From assembly GCF_014838735.1 (NCBI RefSeq), contig NZ_JABUXQ010000017.1, forward strand, positions 1 through 50,485: a stretch of DNA of 50,485 bases. Reading direction: 5' to 3'. This DNA is from Limosilactobacillus portuensis (GTDB taxonomy: Bacteria > Bacillota > Bacilli > Lactobacillales > Lactobacillaceae). The notes below the pieces were generated by a model. That model worked only from the letters and a program-made list of their open reading frames with translations. It did no database searches and was not told the DNA's origin. A program made the position numbers and the translations under genes. Shown in pieces: positions 16,901-25,750 of the stretch. Numbering within the stretch: the first letter of the stretch is position 1; every line of letters begins with the position of its first letter.

Positions 16901-17749
16901 TTAAATTACGCTTAATGGTTCTTTGTGGGTTGGCTTAGGAAAAGCTTTTGTTAAGGCAGCTAACTCATCATGACTAAATGTGATATTTAATGCCTCAATA
17001 TTTTCACGAGCATGTTTTGGACTAGCAGCCTTGGGAATTGCTAAGGTATGCTGATCACGGATTACCCAGGCTAACATTATCTGGTAGACGGTTGCTTGGT
17101 GATTAGCAGCTAGTTCTTTTAGTAGGGGATTGACTGCTAAATTACCACTTAATCGATCCCCTTGGGAAAGCGGTGAATAAGCAATTAATGGTAAGTCATT
17201 ATCTCGCATTAGAGGGAGAAGATCATATTCAATTCCCCGGCGATCAAGGTTATACAGATCTTCATTAGCAACGCATTCTCGACCATGAGGAAGTGCCCAT
17301 AATTCTTCCAAATCAGCAACATCAAAATTAGAGACGCCCCAGTGACGAATCTTTCCCTTAGTTTGCATCTTAACTAGTTCATCTACCGTTTCTGCAAGGG
17401 GGATTCCGCCTCGCCAGTGGAGTAGGTAAAGATCGCAATAATCAGTTTGCATTAGCTTAAGACTCCGATCAAGACTTTTTTCCAATCGTTGATGACTGGC
17501 ATTTTGGGGTAGTACCTTGTCGATGAGATAAAGCTTTGACCGGTCAAACGGCTTAATTGCTTCACTGGTAAGTTTTTCTGAACGTCCCTGACCATACATT
17601 TCGGCAGTATCAATGACGGTTGCTCCTGCATCAATTGCTGTTTGAATTGCTTTTACCTCTTCGCCGTGTTTTGCTGGTTCCTCACCAATATTCCACGTAC
17701 CAACGCCAATTGCTGGTACAGTTGTTTGACCTAATTGTACTGTGATCAT
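16901..17749 (-). CDS. Aldo/keto reductase
   Basis: This 282-residue NAD(P)H-dependent oxidoreductase has a TIM-barrel fold. The catalytic tetrad is visible: Asp in VIDTAEMY, Tyr in AEMYGQG, Lys in LIDKVLP and His in LYLLHWRG. The C-terminal nucleotide-binding segment IPKAASPKHARENIEAL matches the usual phosphate-binding IPKxxxxxR/N region. ATG 17749 is preferred over the TTG one codon earlier because AAGGAGGG is properly spaced. Substrate cannot be told; related proteins reduce methylglyoxal, dicarbonyls or 2,5-diketogluconate. Confidence 0.9.
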   Translation of the reverse strand: MITVQLGQTTVPAIGVGTWNIGEEPAKHGEEVKAIQTAIDAGATVIDTAEMYGQGRSEKLTSEAIKPFDRSKLYLIDKVLPQNASHQRLEKSLDRSLKLMQTDYCDLYLLHWRGGIPLAETVDELVKMQTKGKIRHWGVSNFDVADLEELWALPHGRECVANEDLYNLDRRGIEYDLLPLMRDNDLPLIAYSPLSQGDRLSGNLAVNPLLKELAANHQATVYQIMLAWVIRDQHTLAIPKAASPKHARENIEALNITFSHDELAALTKAFPKPTHKEPLSVI

Positions 17750-17926
17750 CAAATCCCTCCTTAATTTAATTACGATTTGATCCTACCATTCTTTTTCCAT
17801 AAATACATCTGAATAACATATGATTATTATTTCATATGTTTAAATTAAAATTTATATTTTTGTGGGGAAGTAGTAATCCCTTAAAGCTTGTCATATAGGA
17901 ATTGGTCAATAAAGGTAAAACTATTT

Positions 17927-17953
17927 TTAGCACTCTTTGATTTAAAGTGCTAA
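17927..17953 (+). promoter_or_regulatory. CIRCE operator (HrcA site) upstream of hsp20
   Basis: TTAGCACTC-N9-AAGTGCTAA differs from the CIRCE consensus TTAGCACTC-N9-GAGTGCTAA at a single base. The dyad extends beyond the core, with AACTATTTTTAGCACT matching AGTGCTAAAAATAGTT as perfect 16-base arms. It lies about 80 bases upstream of the hsp20 start. Confidence 0.88.
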
Positions 17954-18031
17954 AAATAGTTGCGCTTTCTCTTCTAGTGATTAAGATAGGTAATGTAATC
18001 AAGATCAAGTTAACGGAAAGGAAGCTTTATT

Positions 18032-18463
18032 ATGGCTAACGATTTAACACGTCGGAATAACTTTTTGGATAACATGATGAACATGCGGAACTTAATGAAT
18101 GATGATTTCTTCTCTGACTTTACGCCAGTTGAAGATCACATGAAGACTGACATTGAGGAAAATGATAAGCAGTATCAAGTAAAAATTGATATGCCAGGCT
18201 TTGACAAGAAAGACATTCATATTAGTTACACAAATAATATTTTAACCATTACTGGTCACCGTGACACTATTGATGATGAGTCAGATAAGAATGGTCACAT
18301 TCTTCACAGTGAACGGCGTTATGGTCAAATGAGTCGGCAATACCGTTTGCCAGATGTTGAACGGAAGAACATTACTGCTCATTATGAAAACGGTGTTCTT
18401 TCACTTGTTTTACCAAAGAAGCAGGCTGAAAGTGATGACGATACGCGGATTGAAATTGATTAA
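18032..18463 (+). CDS. hsp20: Small heat-shock protein Hsp20
   Basis: This 143-residue alpha-crystallin-type chaperone holds unfolding proteins in an ATP-independent way. The N-terminal arm is Asn/Met-rich. The crystallin domain runs from about residue 38 (MKTDIEENDKQYQVKIDMPG) to about 133 and contains the conserved ENGVLSLVLPK. A C-terminal I-x-I-type tail (RIEID) is present. GGAAAGGAAG precedes the start. The gene stands alone between a CIRCE operator and a strong terminator. Confidence 0.95.
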   Translation: MANDLTRRNNFLDNMMNMRNLMNDDFFSDFTPVEDHMKTDIEENDKQYQVKIDMPGFDKKDIHISYTNNILTITGHRDTIDDESDKNGHILHSERRYGQMSRQYRLPDVERKNITAHYENGVLSLVLPKKQAESDDDTRIEID

Positions 18464-18481
18464 TTGATGACTAACGAAAAG

Positions 18482-18523
18482 GGTCCTAGCGTTCAAAAGC
18501 TGAATGCTAGGACCTCTTTTGTT
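18482..18523 (+). terminator. Terminator of hsp20
   Basis: GGTCCTAGCGTTCA pairs with TGAATGCTAGGACC (one G-U pair) around AAAGC and is followed by TCTTTTGTTT. The convergent DUF308 gene ends at its edge. Confidence 0.9.
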
Positions 18524-19050
18524 TAATTAAAAGCTTGAACAATCTTTAGAACACCGAAGATAATTAGGAAAACAGAAATAATCCAAACAACTGTTAAGGC
18601 AGAAACAACAGGACTAAAGAGGAGGATTGCTCCTAGAATAACCCCGAGAATACTAAAGATAATGGTTAACCAGTAGTAACCACCACTGACACCCTTGAAA
18701 AGACGGCCAACGGAAAATTCCATAATGGAATCCAAAATAAACCAGATAGCAAAAATAATTGCAATGTATAATGTGCCGAAGCCGGGATGGAAGACAAAGA
18801 TGATTCCTAAGACGATGTTCAATATACCAAGAACTACAATCCAGCCAGTGCCCTCACCGAGTGAACGAAGAAAGCGACGCCGAATTGTTAGTTCGAAGAT
18901 CCCATCAAAAAGGAAGACAACTCCAATAATAACAGACAATAAATGTAAGGTTTTATCTGGTCGGGAAAACGAAAGAAATCCTCCAAGAATAAAAAGAATT
19001 CCAATCAGTAAACTAAACCAGTCGAACCGCCGATGCGAAACATTATTCAT
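18523..19050 (-). CDS. HdeD/DUF308 family membrane protein
   Basis: This 175-residue membrane protein has six predicted spans arranged in the HdeD repeat. Characteristic segments are LLIGILFILGGFLSFSRP, VVFLFDGIFEL and WFILDSIMEFSVG. HdeD proteins are associated with acid resistance in enterobacteria; in lactobacilli their role is not established. AAAGGAG lies nine bases before ATG 19050. It converges on hsp20 and shares the terminator region. Confidence 0.85.
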   Translation of the reverse strand: MNNVSHRRFDWFSLLIGILFILGGFLSFSRPDKTLHLLSVIIGVVFLFDGIFELTIRRRFLRSLGEGTGWIVVLGILNIVLGIIFVFHPGFGTLYIAIIFAIWFILDSIMEFSVGRLFKGVSGGYYWLTIIFSILGVILGAILLFSPVVSALTVVWIISVFLIIFGVLKIVQAFN

Positions 19051-19142
19051 AGCGCATAGCTCCTTTCTCTGATAAGTTAATCATACCGCAAAAAAAGAAA
19101 TAATGGTTGTACTATATGTTACCTCCAGAATGTTTGTAAGCA

Positions 19143-19182
19143 GAAAGAAAACCGATGAAAGATATAGGTGCTTCATCGGTCT
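19143..19182 (-). terminator. Terminator of the 55-aa ORF
   Basis: Read on the minus strand, ACCGATGAA pairs with TTCATCGGT and runs into TTTCTTTCT. It lies just after the stop of the small gene at 19190. Confidence 0.8.
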
Positions 19183-19189
19183 CTAGTTT

Positions 19190-19357
19190 TTAAATATGTT
19201 CCTTGATACCGTTCTTAAAATCCTTGTCGATCTCTTTAAGAATTGGTAGAAGGTAGTTGATATATTCATGATATGCTTCGATTGGCTTCATGTCCTTGCC
19301 ATTAGCTTGAACTAAAGCAATAGCAATATCGTGAGCCCTTTGTTCGTTTGAAATCAT
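19190..19357 (-). CDS. Conserved-looking small protein (55 aa)
   Basis: This small gene encodes a 55-residue soluble protein starting MISNEQRAHDIAIAL and ending KNGIKEHI. It has mixed helix-forming residues (EAYHEYINYLLPILKEID) and no membrane span. GAGGTGAT sits correctly before the ATG and a dedicated terminator follows, so both ends of a transcription unit are visible. No function is recognised. Confidence 0.75.
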   Translation of the reverse strand: MISNEQRAHDIAIALVQANGKDMKPIEAYHEYINYLLPILKEIDKDFKNGIKEHI

Positions 19358-19394
19358 TATAATCACCTCATCAGTAATAGTTTACCAAACTTTT

Positions 19395-19925
19395 CTATGA
19401 TAGGAAAAAAGGATGGATTATTTTATCAATAAATCCTCGATCAAGTAATTTTAGTCCATAAAAGCCAACTATTCCACCAATGGTATTGGTAATAATATCA
19501 TCAATATCCGCTACTCGACCAATGTGGAAAAGAAAGTCACAGACAAATTGATTTCCCTCAATAAAGAAACTAAACAAAAAGCTGAGAATAAGAATAGTAA
19601 CAAAAGAATTTTTTCGGTTGACCAGATATAATAAAATACCTAGTGGGATCGTCATGATGATATTTAATAACCATTCTAAATCTAACTGTTGAAAGGGAAG
19701 AAGGTTGTATGGTACTCCGTGAAAATAGCGTAAATTACGGTTAGCAGTAATAAAACTAAAGGTAACTGGAGTTAGGCAGAGACGAAGGATGATAACAAAA
19801 TAACATAGAAAAGCAAAAATTGTTAATCGCTTACTAAATTGCTGATAACGCGAAGAAAAATTAATTGCTAAAACAAGTGCGATAACAAAATAACCACAAA
19901 ATGGAAACCAGTGTAACAAATTCAT
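19395..19925 (-). CDS. VanZ-like membrane protein
   Basis: This 176-residue membrane protein has about five spans and the VanZ-type features NLLPFQQLD, a long middle span (NIIMTIPLGILLYLV), and GRVADIDDIITNTIGGIVGF, which carries the conserved acidic pair and glycine. VanZ family proteins occur near teicoplanin-resistance genes and also alone; the function is unclear. The annotated ATG lies only two or three bases after GGAGGG, so translation may start at the TTG two codons later (19919). Confidence 0.8.
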   Translation of the reverse strand: MNLLHWFPFCGYFVIALVLAINFSSRYQQFSKRLTIFAFLCYFVIILRLCLTPVTFSFITANRNLRYFHGVPYNLLPFQQLDLEWLLNIIMTIPLGILLYLVNRKNSFVTILILSFLFSFFIEGNQFVCDFLFHIGRVADIDDIITNTIGGIVGFYGLKLLDRGFIDKIIHPFFLS

Positions 19926-20062
19926 TCCCTCCTTTCATGAAAAAAGGTATACAATAAAAACTCGGATAAACTATTTACCATTATCAAATAAAATAATCTA
20001 AAAAGCGATAGGTTATTAATGGTTTTTTACGAGAAATTAAATTTAAGGAGAATTGAACCATA

Positions 20063-21412
20063 TTGGCACAAAATAAAATGAAGCGTAGCCTAAAAAGTCG
20101 CCATATTCAACTAATGGCACTTGGTGGCACCATCGGAACTGGACTATTTTTAGGATCAGGTCAAGCAATTCACTCTGCAGGTCCTGCAATATTACTAGCT
20201 TATATCATTACCGGAATTATCTGCTTTTGGATTATGCGAGCACTTGGTGAGCTCTTGATGTCAGATCTTAATTACCGCTCATTTGTTGATGCAATTCGTG
20301 TTTACCTTGGTCCACGAGTAAGCTTCATTACGGGATGGGCGTATTGGGCTTGTTGGATCGCATTAGCCATGGCAGAAATCACTGCAATTGGGATGTATTT
20401 TCAGCTATGGCTTCCTAACGTTCCTCAGTGGATACCGGGATTATTAACATTAATTGTCCTTTTATGCATTAATTTAATTACTGTCAGTGCGTTTGGTGAA
20501 TTACAATTCTGGTTTGCATTAATTAAAATTTTGGCGATTGCATTGCTGGTTCTTGTTGGGATTGGCATGATGCTGGTTAGTTTTAAGAGTACTAGTGGTT
20601 ATGTTGCTTCACCGGAGAATTTATTCAATAATGGCGGTTTCTTTGCTGCTGGCGCAAAGGGGTTCATCCTTTCGTTTCAAATGGTAGTATTCGCTTTTGT
20701 TGGAATTGAGATGGTTGGGATGACGGCAGCTGAAGCAGAAAATCCACGTCACGTTATTCCCCGGGCAATAAACGCAATTCCTTTTCAAATCTTGCTATTT
20801 TATGTTGCCGCATTGGCGGTAATTATGTGTATCTATCCCTGGGACCGCTTAGCACCGTCAAAGAGTCCTTTCGTAATGGTTTTTAATGATATTGGCTTAC
20901 GTGGAGCAGCCAGTTTAATTAACTTTGTCGTTGTTACGGCTGCAGCATCCGCATGCAATAGTTCACTCTATACGACGGGGCGGATGCTTGCGGAACTAAC
21001 ATCAACATCGCACCGGCCAGGAATTAGGTTAGTTAGCAAATTATCGCGAAATTCTGTCCCAGCACTAGCAGTGATTATTTCTGCTGGCGTAATTGCTATT
21101 GCCGCGATCTTAAACTTGATAATGCCTGGCGGAGTTTTTACGGTTATCTCGAGTATTGCCACGACGAGTTTTCTCTTTATCTGGGCAACAATAATTGTGA
21201 CTCATTTAAGGTACCTTCAATCTAATCCCCAAGAACGGTCTTTTAAGGTTCCGGGAGCACCGTATACTGATTACCTAGTACTAACCTTTTTAGCGTTTGT
21301 TTTAGTCGTTTTGTGTCTTGATAAACAAACGCTAGGAGCATTGATTTTTACTTTAATTTGGTTTGCAATTTTAGCAGTTACCTCACTATCTCAGCCACGA
21401 AAACAAAAATAG
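20063..21412 (+). CDS. Amino-acid permease (AAT/APC family)
   Basis: This 449-residue transporter with about 12 spans imports an amino acid with protons. The N-terminal signature ALGGTIGTGLFLGSGQAI (span 1) and the ETAAEAENPRHVIP-like loop (GMTAAEAENPRHVIPRAI) are typical of the AroP/GabP/ProY subgroup. The start is TTG 20063, 13 bases after AAGGAG; the next in-frame ATG (20078) lies too far from a binding site. Substrate cannot be assigned. Confidence 0.9.
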   Translation: MAQNKMKRSLKSRHIQLMALGGTIGTGLFLGSGQAIHSAGPAILLAYIITGIICFWIMRALGELLMSDLNYRSFVDAIRVYLGPRVSFITGWAYWACWIALAMAEITAIGMYFQLWLPNVPQWIPGLLTLIVLLCINLITVSAFGELQFWFALIKILAIALLVLVGIGMMLVSFKSTSGYVASPENLFNNGGFFAAGAKGFILSFQMVVFAFVGIEMVGMTAAEAENPRHVIPRAINAIPFQILLFYVAALAVIMCIYPWDRLAPSKSPFVMVFNDIGLRGAASLINFVVVTAAASACNSSLYTTGRMLAELTSTSHRPGIRLVSKLSRNSVPALAVIISAGVIAIAAILNLIMPGGVFTVISSIATTSFLFIWATIIVTHLRYLQSNPQERSFKVPGAPYTDYLVLTFLAFVLVVLCLDKQTLGALIFTLIWFAILAVTSLSQPRKQK

Positions 21413-21473
21413 AGTGTAGTTCAACAAAAAAACTTATTTTAATAAGTTCTTTGCTGAACTACACTCTTTTCTT
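21411..21473. terminator. Terminator shared by permease and PerR-like gene
   Basis: AGAGTGTAGTTCA (21411-21423, overlapping the permease stop) pairs with TGAACTACACTCT (21455-21467), followed by TTTTCTTTT. An inner AACTTATTTTAATAAGTT hairpin is also present. The minus-strand gene ends at 21491. Confidence 0.85.
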
Positions 21474-21490
21474 TTGGTAGTAACTATTCT

Positions 21491-21946
21491 CTATCTATTC
21501 AAATGTAATTTTCTTTGGCAATTAGGACAAATACCATGGACCTCAATATTATTGCCAGTGACGAGATAACCAGTTTTTTCTCTAGTCATGGCAGCTAGAT
21601 CCTTACTGATTTCTGTAAAGTGAGGGTCAAACACGTCAGTAATTTGACCACAATTATCACAAATAACGTGGTAGTGAGGATGACCAAAGTAGTCATAATG
21701 AGTACTGCCGTCACCATTCTTTAATTCGATGACGAGGTTATAATCGACAAAAAGCTTTAACGTATTATAAACCGTCGCCATGCTAATGTTATCAACACTA
21801 TCCTTCAAATCTTCATAGATCATTTCCACGCTAGGATGGGTATGATGCGAAATCAAGTAGTTTAGAATCGTTTTTCGTTGGGGAGTAACCCTAACGTGAT
21901 TTTCTCTAAGTTGTTCAATTGCTCGATCAAATTCTGCTTCAGCCAA
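21491..21946 (-). CDS. perR: Fur-family regulator, PerR-like
   Basis: This metal-dependent repressor of about 151 residues has an N-terminal winged helix (HVRVTPQRKTILNYLISHHTHPSVEMIY) and a dimerisation domain. HYDYFGHPHYHVICDNCG and CPNCQ supply the His/Asp sites and the two CXXC zinc knuckles. The HPHYH pattern is like PerR or Fur; the metal and signal are not decided by sequence. GAGGTG precedes both GTG 21955 (too close) and TTG 21946 (six bases), so the TTG start is preferred. It is divergent from an MFS exporter with a Per/Fur-type box between them. Confidence 0.85.
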   Translation of the reverse strand: MAEAEFDRAIEQLRENHVRVTPQRKTILNYLISHHTHPSVEMIYEDLKDSVDNISMATVYNTLKLFVDYNLVIELKNGDGSTHYDYFGHPHYHVICDNCGQITDVFDPHFTEISKDLAAMTREKTGYLVTGNNIEVHGICPNCQRKLHLNR

Positions 21947-21995
21947 TTTACTCACCTCACTAGTTTAAGAGCTTTAATTTACGTTAAGTATAACA

Positions 21996-22047
21996 TTTAC
22001 AATTGTGATTTTAAACTTTATAATACAATTTGATTATTAATAATAAT
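21996..22047 (+). promoter_or_regulatory. MFS promoter with Per/Fur-type 7-1-7 box
   Basis: TTTACA (21996) and TATAAT (22019-22024) are spaced by 17 bases. ATTATTA-A-TAATAAT (22033-22047) is a perfect 7-1-7 inverted repeat, the layout of Per and Fur boxes, placed at the predicted transcription start. A likely perR promoter (TTTAAA-17-TATACT) reads the other way in the same interval. Confidence 0.6.
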
Positions 22048-22065
22048 TCTAAAGAAGGGGATTTT

Positions 22066-23505
22066 ATGAGAGAGTCAATTGATCAAAATGGCCGACCATA
22101 TAGCCGGTTCTGGTTTATTTTTACACTATTAATTGGAACTTTTACGATGTCGATTAGTCAATCGTCCCTGTCGACAGCTTATCCAACGTTAATGAGTGCC
22201 TTTGGAATTTCTGCCTCGACAGTGCAGTGGCTAACAACTGGCTTCATGTTAGTTATGTGTGTCAGTATGCCTATTAGCCCATGGATGTTGAATAACCTTA
22301 ATTTTAAGACCATGTTTATCGGTGCACTAGCCCTATTTGATATTGGTTCATTGATGATTATTTTGACACCTGCTAGTTGGGGAGTATCCGGTTTCGGGTT
22401 TATGATGATTGGTCGGGCAATGGAGGCCTTTGCTGTGGGGGTTCTATTTCCGTCATATCAGTCAGTCCTTCTTGAGATAACACCGCGAGAGGCTCGGGGA
22501 ACGACAATGGGAATCGCTGGCTTAGTAATGGGCTCGGCATTAGCTTGTGGCCCCATTGTTTCCGGAATTATTCTCAAATTCTTTACTTGGAAGAGTCTGT
22601 TTATTTTCTTTATGATCATCATTACCGTGATTATTATTATGGCTGGTTCAGGACTTATCCGTGACGTTATGCAGAGACATGAAAGTAGCCTTGACTGGCT
22701 TTCGGTTTTCTTGTCTATTGGGTTGATTGGTGTAATGTACGTAATTAACCAAATTGGTAAAACGAAGATTAACTGGACAATTAGTGGCACAATCTTGCTT
22801 GTCAGTATTTTAGCAATTATTTGGTTCTGTATTCGCCAATTAAAGCTACCGAATCCGTTATTGGAACTTCGGGTAATGAAAACCTTTAATTACGATTTAG
22901 CAATTTTACTAACATCAATTTCTTACATTACCTTGATTGTTACGACGATTATTTTTCCACTGTATTATCAGGGAGTGCTTAAAGTTAGTCCGTTTGTTTC
23001 GGGAATGTCGCTTGTTCCTGGGGCTGCCTTGTTAAGTATTCTTAATCCACTAACAGGAAAGCTGGCCGACAAAATTGGCTTTAAACCGACAATGCTTGTG
23101 GGGATGGCAATGATTGTTGCTGGCTGGTTTGCCGGTCTCTTCTTGATTAACCAAATGAGCTTATGGATTATGATCCTTTGTGCAATGGTTATTGAAGGCG
23201 GAAATGCTTTTGTGATGATGCCTGCCGTTACTTTAGGTGCTAATTCCTTACCTAATGAGCTGGTTCCCCATGGGACAGCTGTTATAACAACGGTACGGCA
23301 AGTCCTTGGTTCTACTGGAGTGGCTGTATCAACAATTATTTTGACAACCGTAACTAGTCATAACCTTAGTCACGGAATGGGAAATCTTAGTGCGGCCCTT
23401 AGTGGTTACCATTATGTCTTCTTAACAATGTTAGCCGTTGAAATTGTTGGTCTCTTTTTGGCTCTTGCCTTAAAGAATACAGTTAAAAAAGATGCAAAAG
23501 CTTGA
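22066..23505 (+). CDS. MFS multidrug exporter, DHA2 (14-span) type
   Basis: This 479-residue proton-driven exporter has about 14 spans. QSSLSTAYPTLMSAFG and WLTTGFMLVMCVSMPISPWM in spans 1-2 are typical of the DHA2 (QacA/LmrB/EmrB) family, as is the span-5 region MGSALACGPIVSGIIL. ATG 22066 is preceded by GAAGGGGA; an upstream in-frame codon at 22030 has no binding site and would fall inside the operator. The PerR/Fur-type box suggests peroxide- or metal-linked expression. Confidence 0.88.
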   Translation: MRESIDQNGRPYSRFWFIFTLLIGTFTMSISQSSLSTAYPTLMSAFGISASTVQWLTTGFMLVMCVSMPISPWMLNNLNFKTMFIGALALFDIGSLMIILTPASWGVSGFGFMMIGRAMEAFAVGVLFPSYQSVLLEITPREARGTTMGIAGLVMGSALACGPIVSGIILKFFTWKSLFIFFMIIITVIIIMAGSGLIRDVMQRHESSLDWLSVFLSIGLIGVMYVINQIGKTKINWTISGTILLVSILAIIWFCIRQLKLPNPLLELRVMKTFNYDLAILLTSISYITLIVTTIIFPLYYQGVLKVSPFVSGMSLVPGAALLSILNPLTGKLADKIGFKPTMLVGMAMIVAGWFAGLFLINQMSLWIMILCAMVIEGGNAFVMMPAVTLGANSLPNELVPHGTAVITTVRQVLGSTGVAVSTIILTTVTSHNLSHGMGNLSAALSGYHYVFLTMLAVEIVGLFLALALKNTVKKDAKA

Positions 23506-23549
23506 TTATCTCGTTTTGAATATATAGAGAGATTTAATGAGGTGATTAA

Positions 23550-24086
23550 ATGACAACAAAACGACCGCTGTGGGCGGAAACATCTGAATTAATGCGTAAT
23601 TATTATGATACAAAATGGGGCTTTCCCGAACATGATGATCGCGAATTATTTAAGATGCTGACGCTAGAGTTATTTCAGTCTGGACTGTCATGGTCAACAA
23701 TTTGGAAACGCGAGGCTGCCTTTGAAAAGGCATTTGCTAATTTTGATGCAGCTAAGGTGGCAGTATTTGATCAGGATGACTTTAAGCGCTTGATGAACGA
23801 TTCAACAATTATTCGTAATCGGCGGAAAATCATGGCAACGATCAACAATGCTAAGGTAATTCAAGAACTATTAGCAGATGGAGAAACATTAAATAACTAT
23901 GTATGGTCATTCGTTAACTTTAAGTCTCAGCGGCTACAGTTAAACGGGAAACGGCTACCGTCACAAACAAGTGAATCGAAAAAGATGGCCCGGAAAATGA
24001 AGGCGGATGGTTTTCAATTTGTTGGGCCGACAACAGCCTATTCATTTATGACCGCTGTTGGGATGGTTAATGCTCGTGAAGATTAG
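23550..24086 (+). CDS. tag: DNA-3-methyladenine glycosylase I, zinc-site-less variant
   Basis: This 178-residue base-excision enzyme of the TagI family removes 3-methyladenine from alkylated DNA. The core motifs are present: NYYDTKWGFPEHDD, LELFQSGLSW with the catalytic-region glutamate, STIIRNRRKI, YVWSFVNF and FVGPTTAYSFMTAVGMVN. The E. coli zinc ligands are all absent. The N-terminal cysteine is missing (RPLWAE), the histidine before D-x-x-WG is tyrosine, and the protein ends NARED without the C-terminal His/Cys. GAGGTGATTAA precedes the ATG. Confidence 0.85.
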   Translation: MTTKRPLWAETSELMRNYYDTKWGFPEHDDRELFKMLTLELFQSGLSWSTIWKREAAFEKAFANFDAAKVAVFDQDDFKRLMNDSTIIRNRRKIMATINNAKVIQELLADGETLNNYVWSFVNFKSQRLQLNGKRLPSQTSESKKMARKMKADGFQFVGPTTAYSFMTAVGMVNARED

Positions 24087-24145
24087 TTAATTTATGTTTG
24101 AATATGGTCAGCAAATTATGCTAAGATGGGTCTCGTTATAAAGCA

Positions 24146-24227
24146 AATTCCCGATAGGATTCACATTACTGTGAAGATGCCTTGTAACCACTGAATGTTT
24201 TAATTGCAACTTGCATATGGGGGAATT
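24146..24227 (+). promoter_or_regulatory. SMK box (SAM-III) riboswitch of metK
   Basis: The leader contains the SMK core: TTCCCGATAGGAT, a hairpin TTCACA-TTAC-TGTGAA, then AGATGCCTTGTAACC. The distal GGGGGAATT pairs with AATTCCC (24146-24152). The GGGGG (24219-24223) is the metK Shine-Dalgarno sequence. When S-adenosylmethionine binds, the SD is sequestered and translation of SAM synthetase stops. This family is known from lactic acid bacteria and the match is clear. Confidence 0.93.
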
Positions 24228-24234
24228 AATACAC

Positions 24235-25422
24235 ATGGTAGAAAAACATTTATTTACTTCAGAATCTGTTTCTGAGGGGCATCCTGATAAGATTGCTGAT
24301 CAAATTAGTGATGCTATTTTAGACGCAATGCTTGAACAAGATCCTGATTCACGGGTCGCTGTTGAGACTTCTGTTACGACCGGACTTGTATTGGTTTTTG
24401 GGGAAGTTTCAACTAAGGCATACGTTAATATTCAAAAGGTTGTTCGTGACACAATTCGGCGGATCGGTTATACAGATGGTAAGTATGGCTTTGATGCTGA
24501 CAACTGTGCAGTAATTACTGCAATTGATGAGCAGTCACCGGATATTGCCCAAGGGGTTGACGATTCTCTGGAAACTCGTGAAGGGGATGCTGATCCGCTT
24601 GATCAAATTGGTGCCGGTGATCAAGGATTAATGTTTGGTTACGCAACTGATGAGACACCAGAATACATGCCGTTAACTTTGATGCTTAGTCATAAGTTAA
24701 TGCAACGGATTGCTAAGCTTCGTAAAGATAATACTATTCCTTACCTCCGTCCAGATGCTAAGGCTGAAGTCACTGTTGAATATGACGAAAACGATAAGCC
24801 TTTGCGAGTTGATACTGTTGTATTAAGTACACAACATGATCCAGAAGTTTCACTTGATCAAATTAAAAAGGATGTTATGGAGCAAGTCATTAAGGCTGTT
24901 ATTCCTGCAGAATATCTTGATGACCAAACTAAGTACTTCATTAACCCAACCGGTCGTTTTGTTATCGGTGGTCCTCAAGGGGATGCCGGTCTAACCGGTC
25001 GAAAGATCATTGTCGATACTTATGGTGGCGCTGCTCATCATGGTGGTGGTGCTTTCTCCGGTAAGGATGCTACCAAGGTTGACCGGTCAGCTAGTTATGC
25101 TGCGCGCTATATTGCTAAGAATTTAGTAGCTGCTGGCTATGCAAAGAAGCTTGAAATTCAAGTTGCCTACGCTATTGGGGTCGCTGAACCAGTATCAATT
25201 TCAATTGATACTTATGGTACTGGTACCCGGAGTGAAGCAGACTTAATTGCTGCGGTTCGTAAGGTATTTGATCTTCGCCCAGCGGGAATTATTAAGATGC
25301 TTAATCTTAAGCGCCCAATTTATGAACCAACTGCAGCTTATGGTCATTTTGGCCGGACTGATGTTGAACTACCATGGGAACAACTGGATAAGGTTGAAGA
25401 ACTAAAGAAGGTTCTTGGCTAG
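24235..25422 (+). CDS. metK: S-adenosylmethionine synthetase
   Basis: This 395-residue enzyme makes SAM from methionine and ATP. The N-terminal [36 protein letters not shown], and the loop [21 protein letters not shown] identify it clearly. The start is ATG 24235, 11 bases after the GGGGG SD in the riboswitch; the longer frame from 24211 would begin inside the riboswitch helix. Confidence 0.98.
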   Translation: MVEKHLFTSESVSEGHPDKIADQISDAILDAMLEQDPDSRVAVETSVTTGLVLVFGEVSTKAYVNIQKVVRDTIRRIGYTDGKYGFDADNCAVITAIDEQSPDIAQGVDDSLETREGDADPLDQIGAGDQGLMFGYATDETPEYMPLTLMLSHKLMQRIAKLRKDNTIPYLRPDAKAEVTVEYDENDKPLRVDTVVLSTQHDPEVSLDQIKKDVMEQVIKAVIPAEYLDDQTKYFINPTGRFVIGGPQGDAGLTGRKIIVDTYGGAAHHGGGAFSGKDATKVDRSASYAARYIAKNLVAAGYAKKLEIQVAYAIGVAEPVSISIDTYGTGTRSEADLIAAVRKVFDLRPAGIIKMLNLKRPIYEPTAAYGHFGRTDVELPWEQLDKVEELKKVLG

Positions 25423-25479
25423 TTTGATGCTTGCATTTACGAATGCTGATTGTTAGAATATCATTAAATATTTGATCGA

Positions 25480-25707
25480 ATTGGAAATAGTAACTGTTAG
25501 TTAATTCTTCAGAGATCGTGTGGTGCTGTAAACACGAGGATTACTAATAATGAACTCGTCCAAAAAGATTATTACTGAAAGCGAGTAGGTAATAACGTCT
25601 GCCGCGTTATGGCGTGAAGTGTCATGGTTATGTTAACCGTGGAAATTCGGGTGGTACCGCGGAGTAAATTCGTCTCGTAGAATAGTTTTCTACGGGGCTT
25701 TTTTATT
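25480..25707 (+). promoter_or_regulatory. Leucine T-box leader of leuS
   Basis: The leader has a Stem I region with an AGTAAC start, a specifier loop with GAACTC (CTC = Leu codon, around 25553), and the T-box AATTCGGGTGGTACCGCGG (25645-25663). A terminator follows, formed by GTCTCGTAG and CTACGGGGC plus a T-run (to 25707). Uncharged tRNALeu pairing would stabilise the antiterminator and allow leuS transcription. Confidence 0.93.
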
Positions 25708-25750
25708 ACGATCAAACAGAAGAATTATGCAAATAAAAGGAGAGAAAGAT

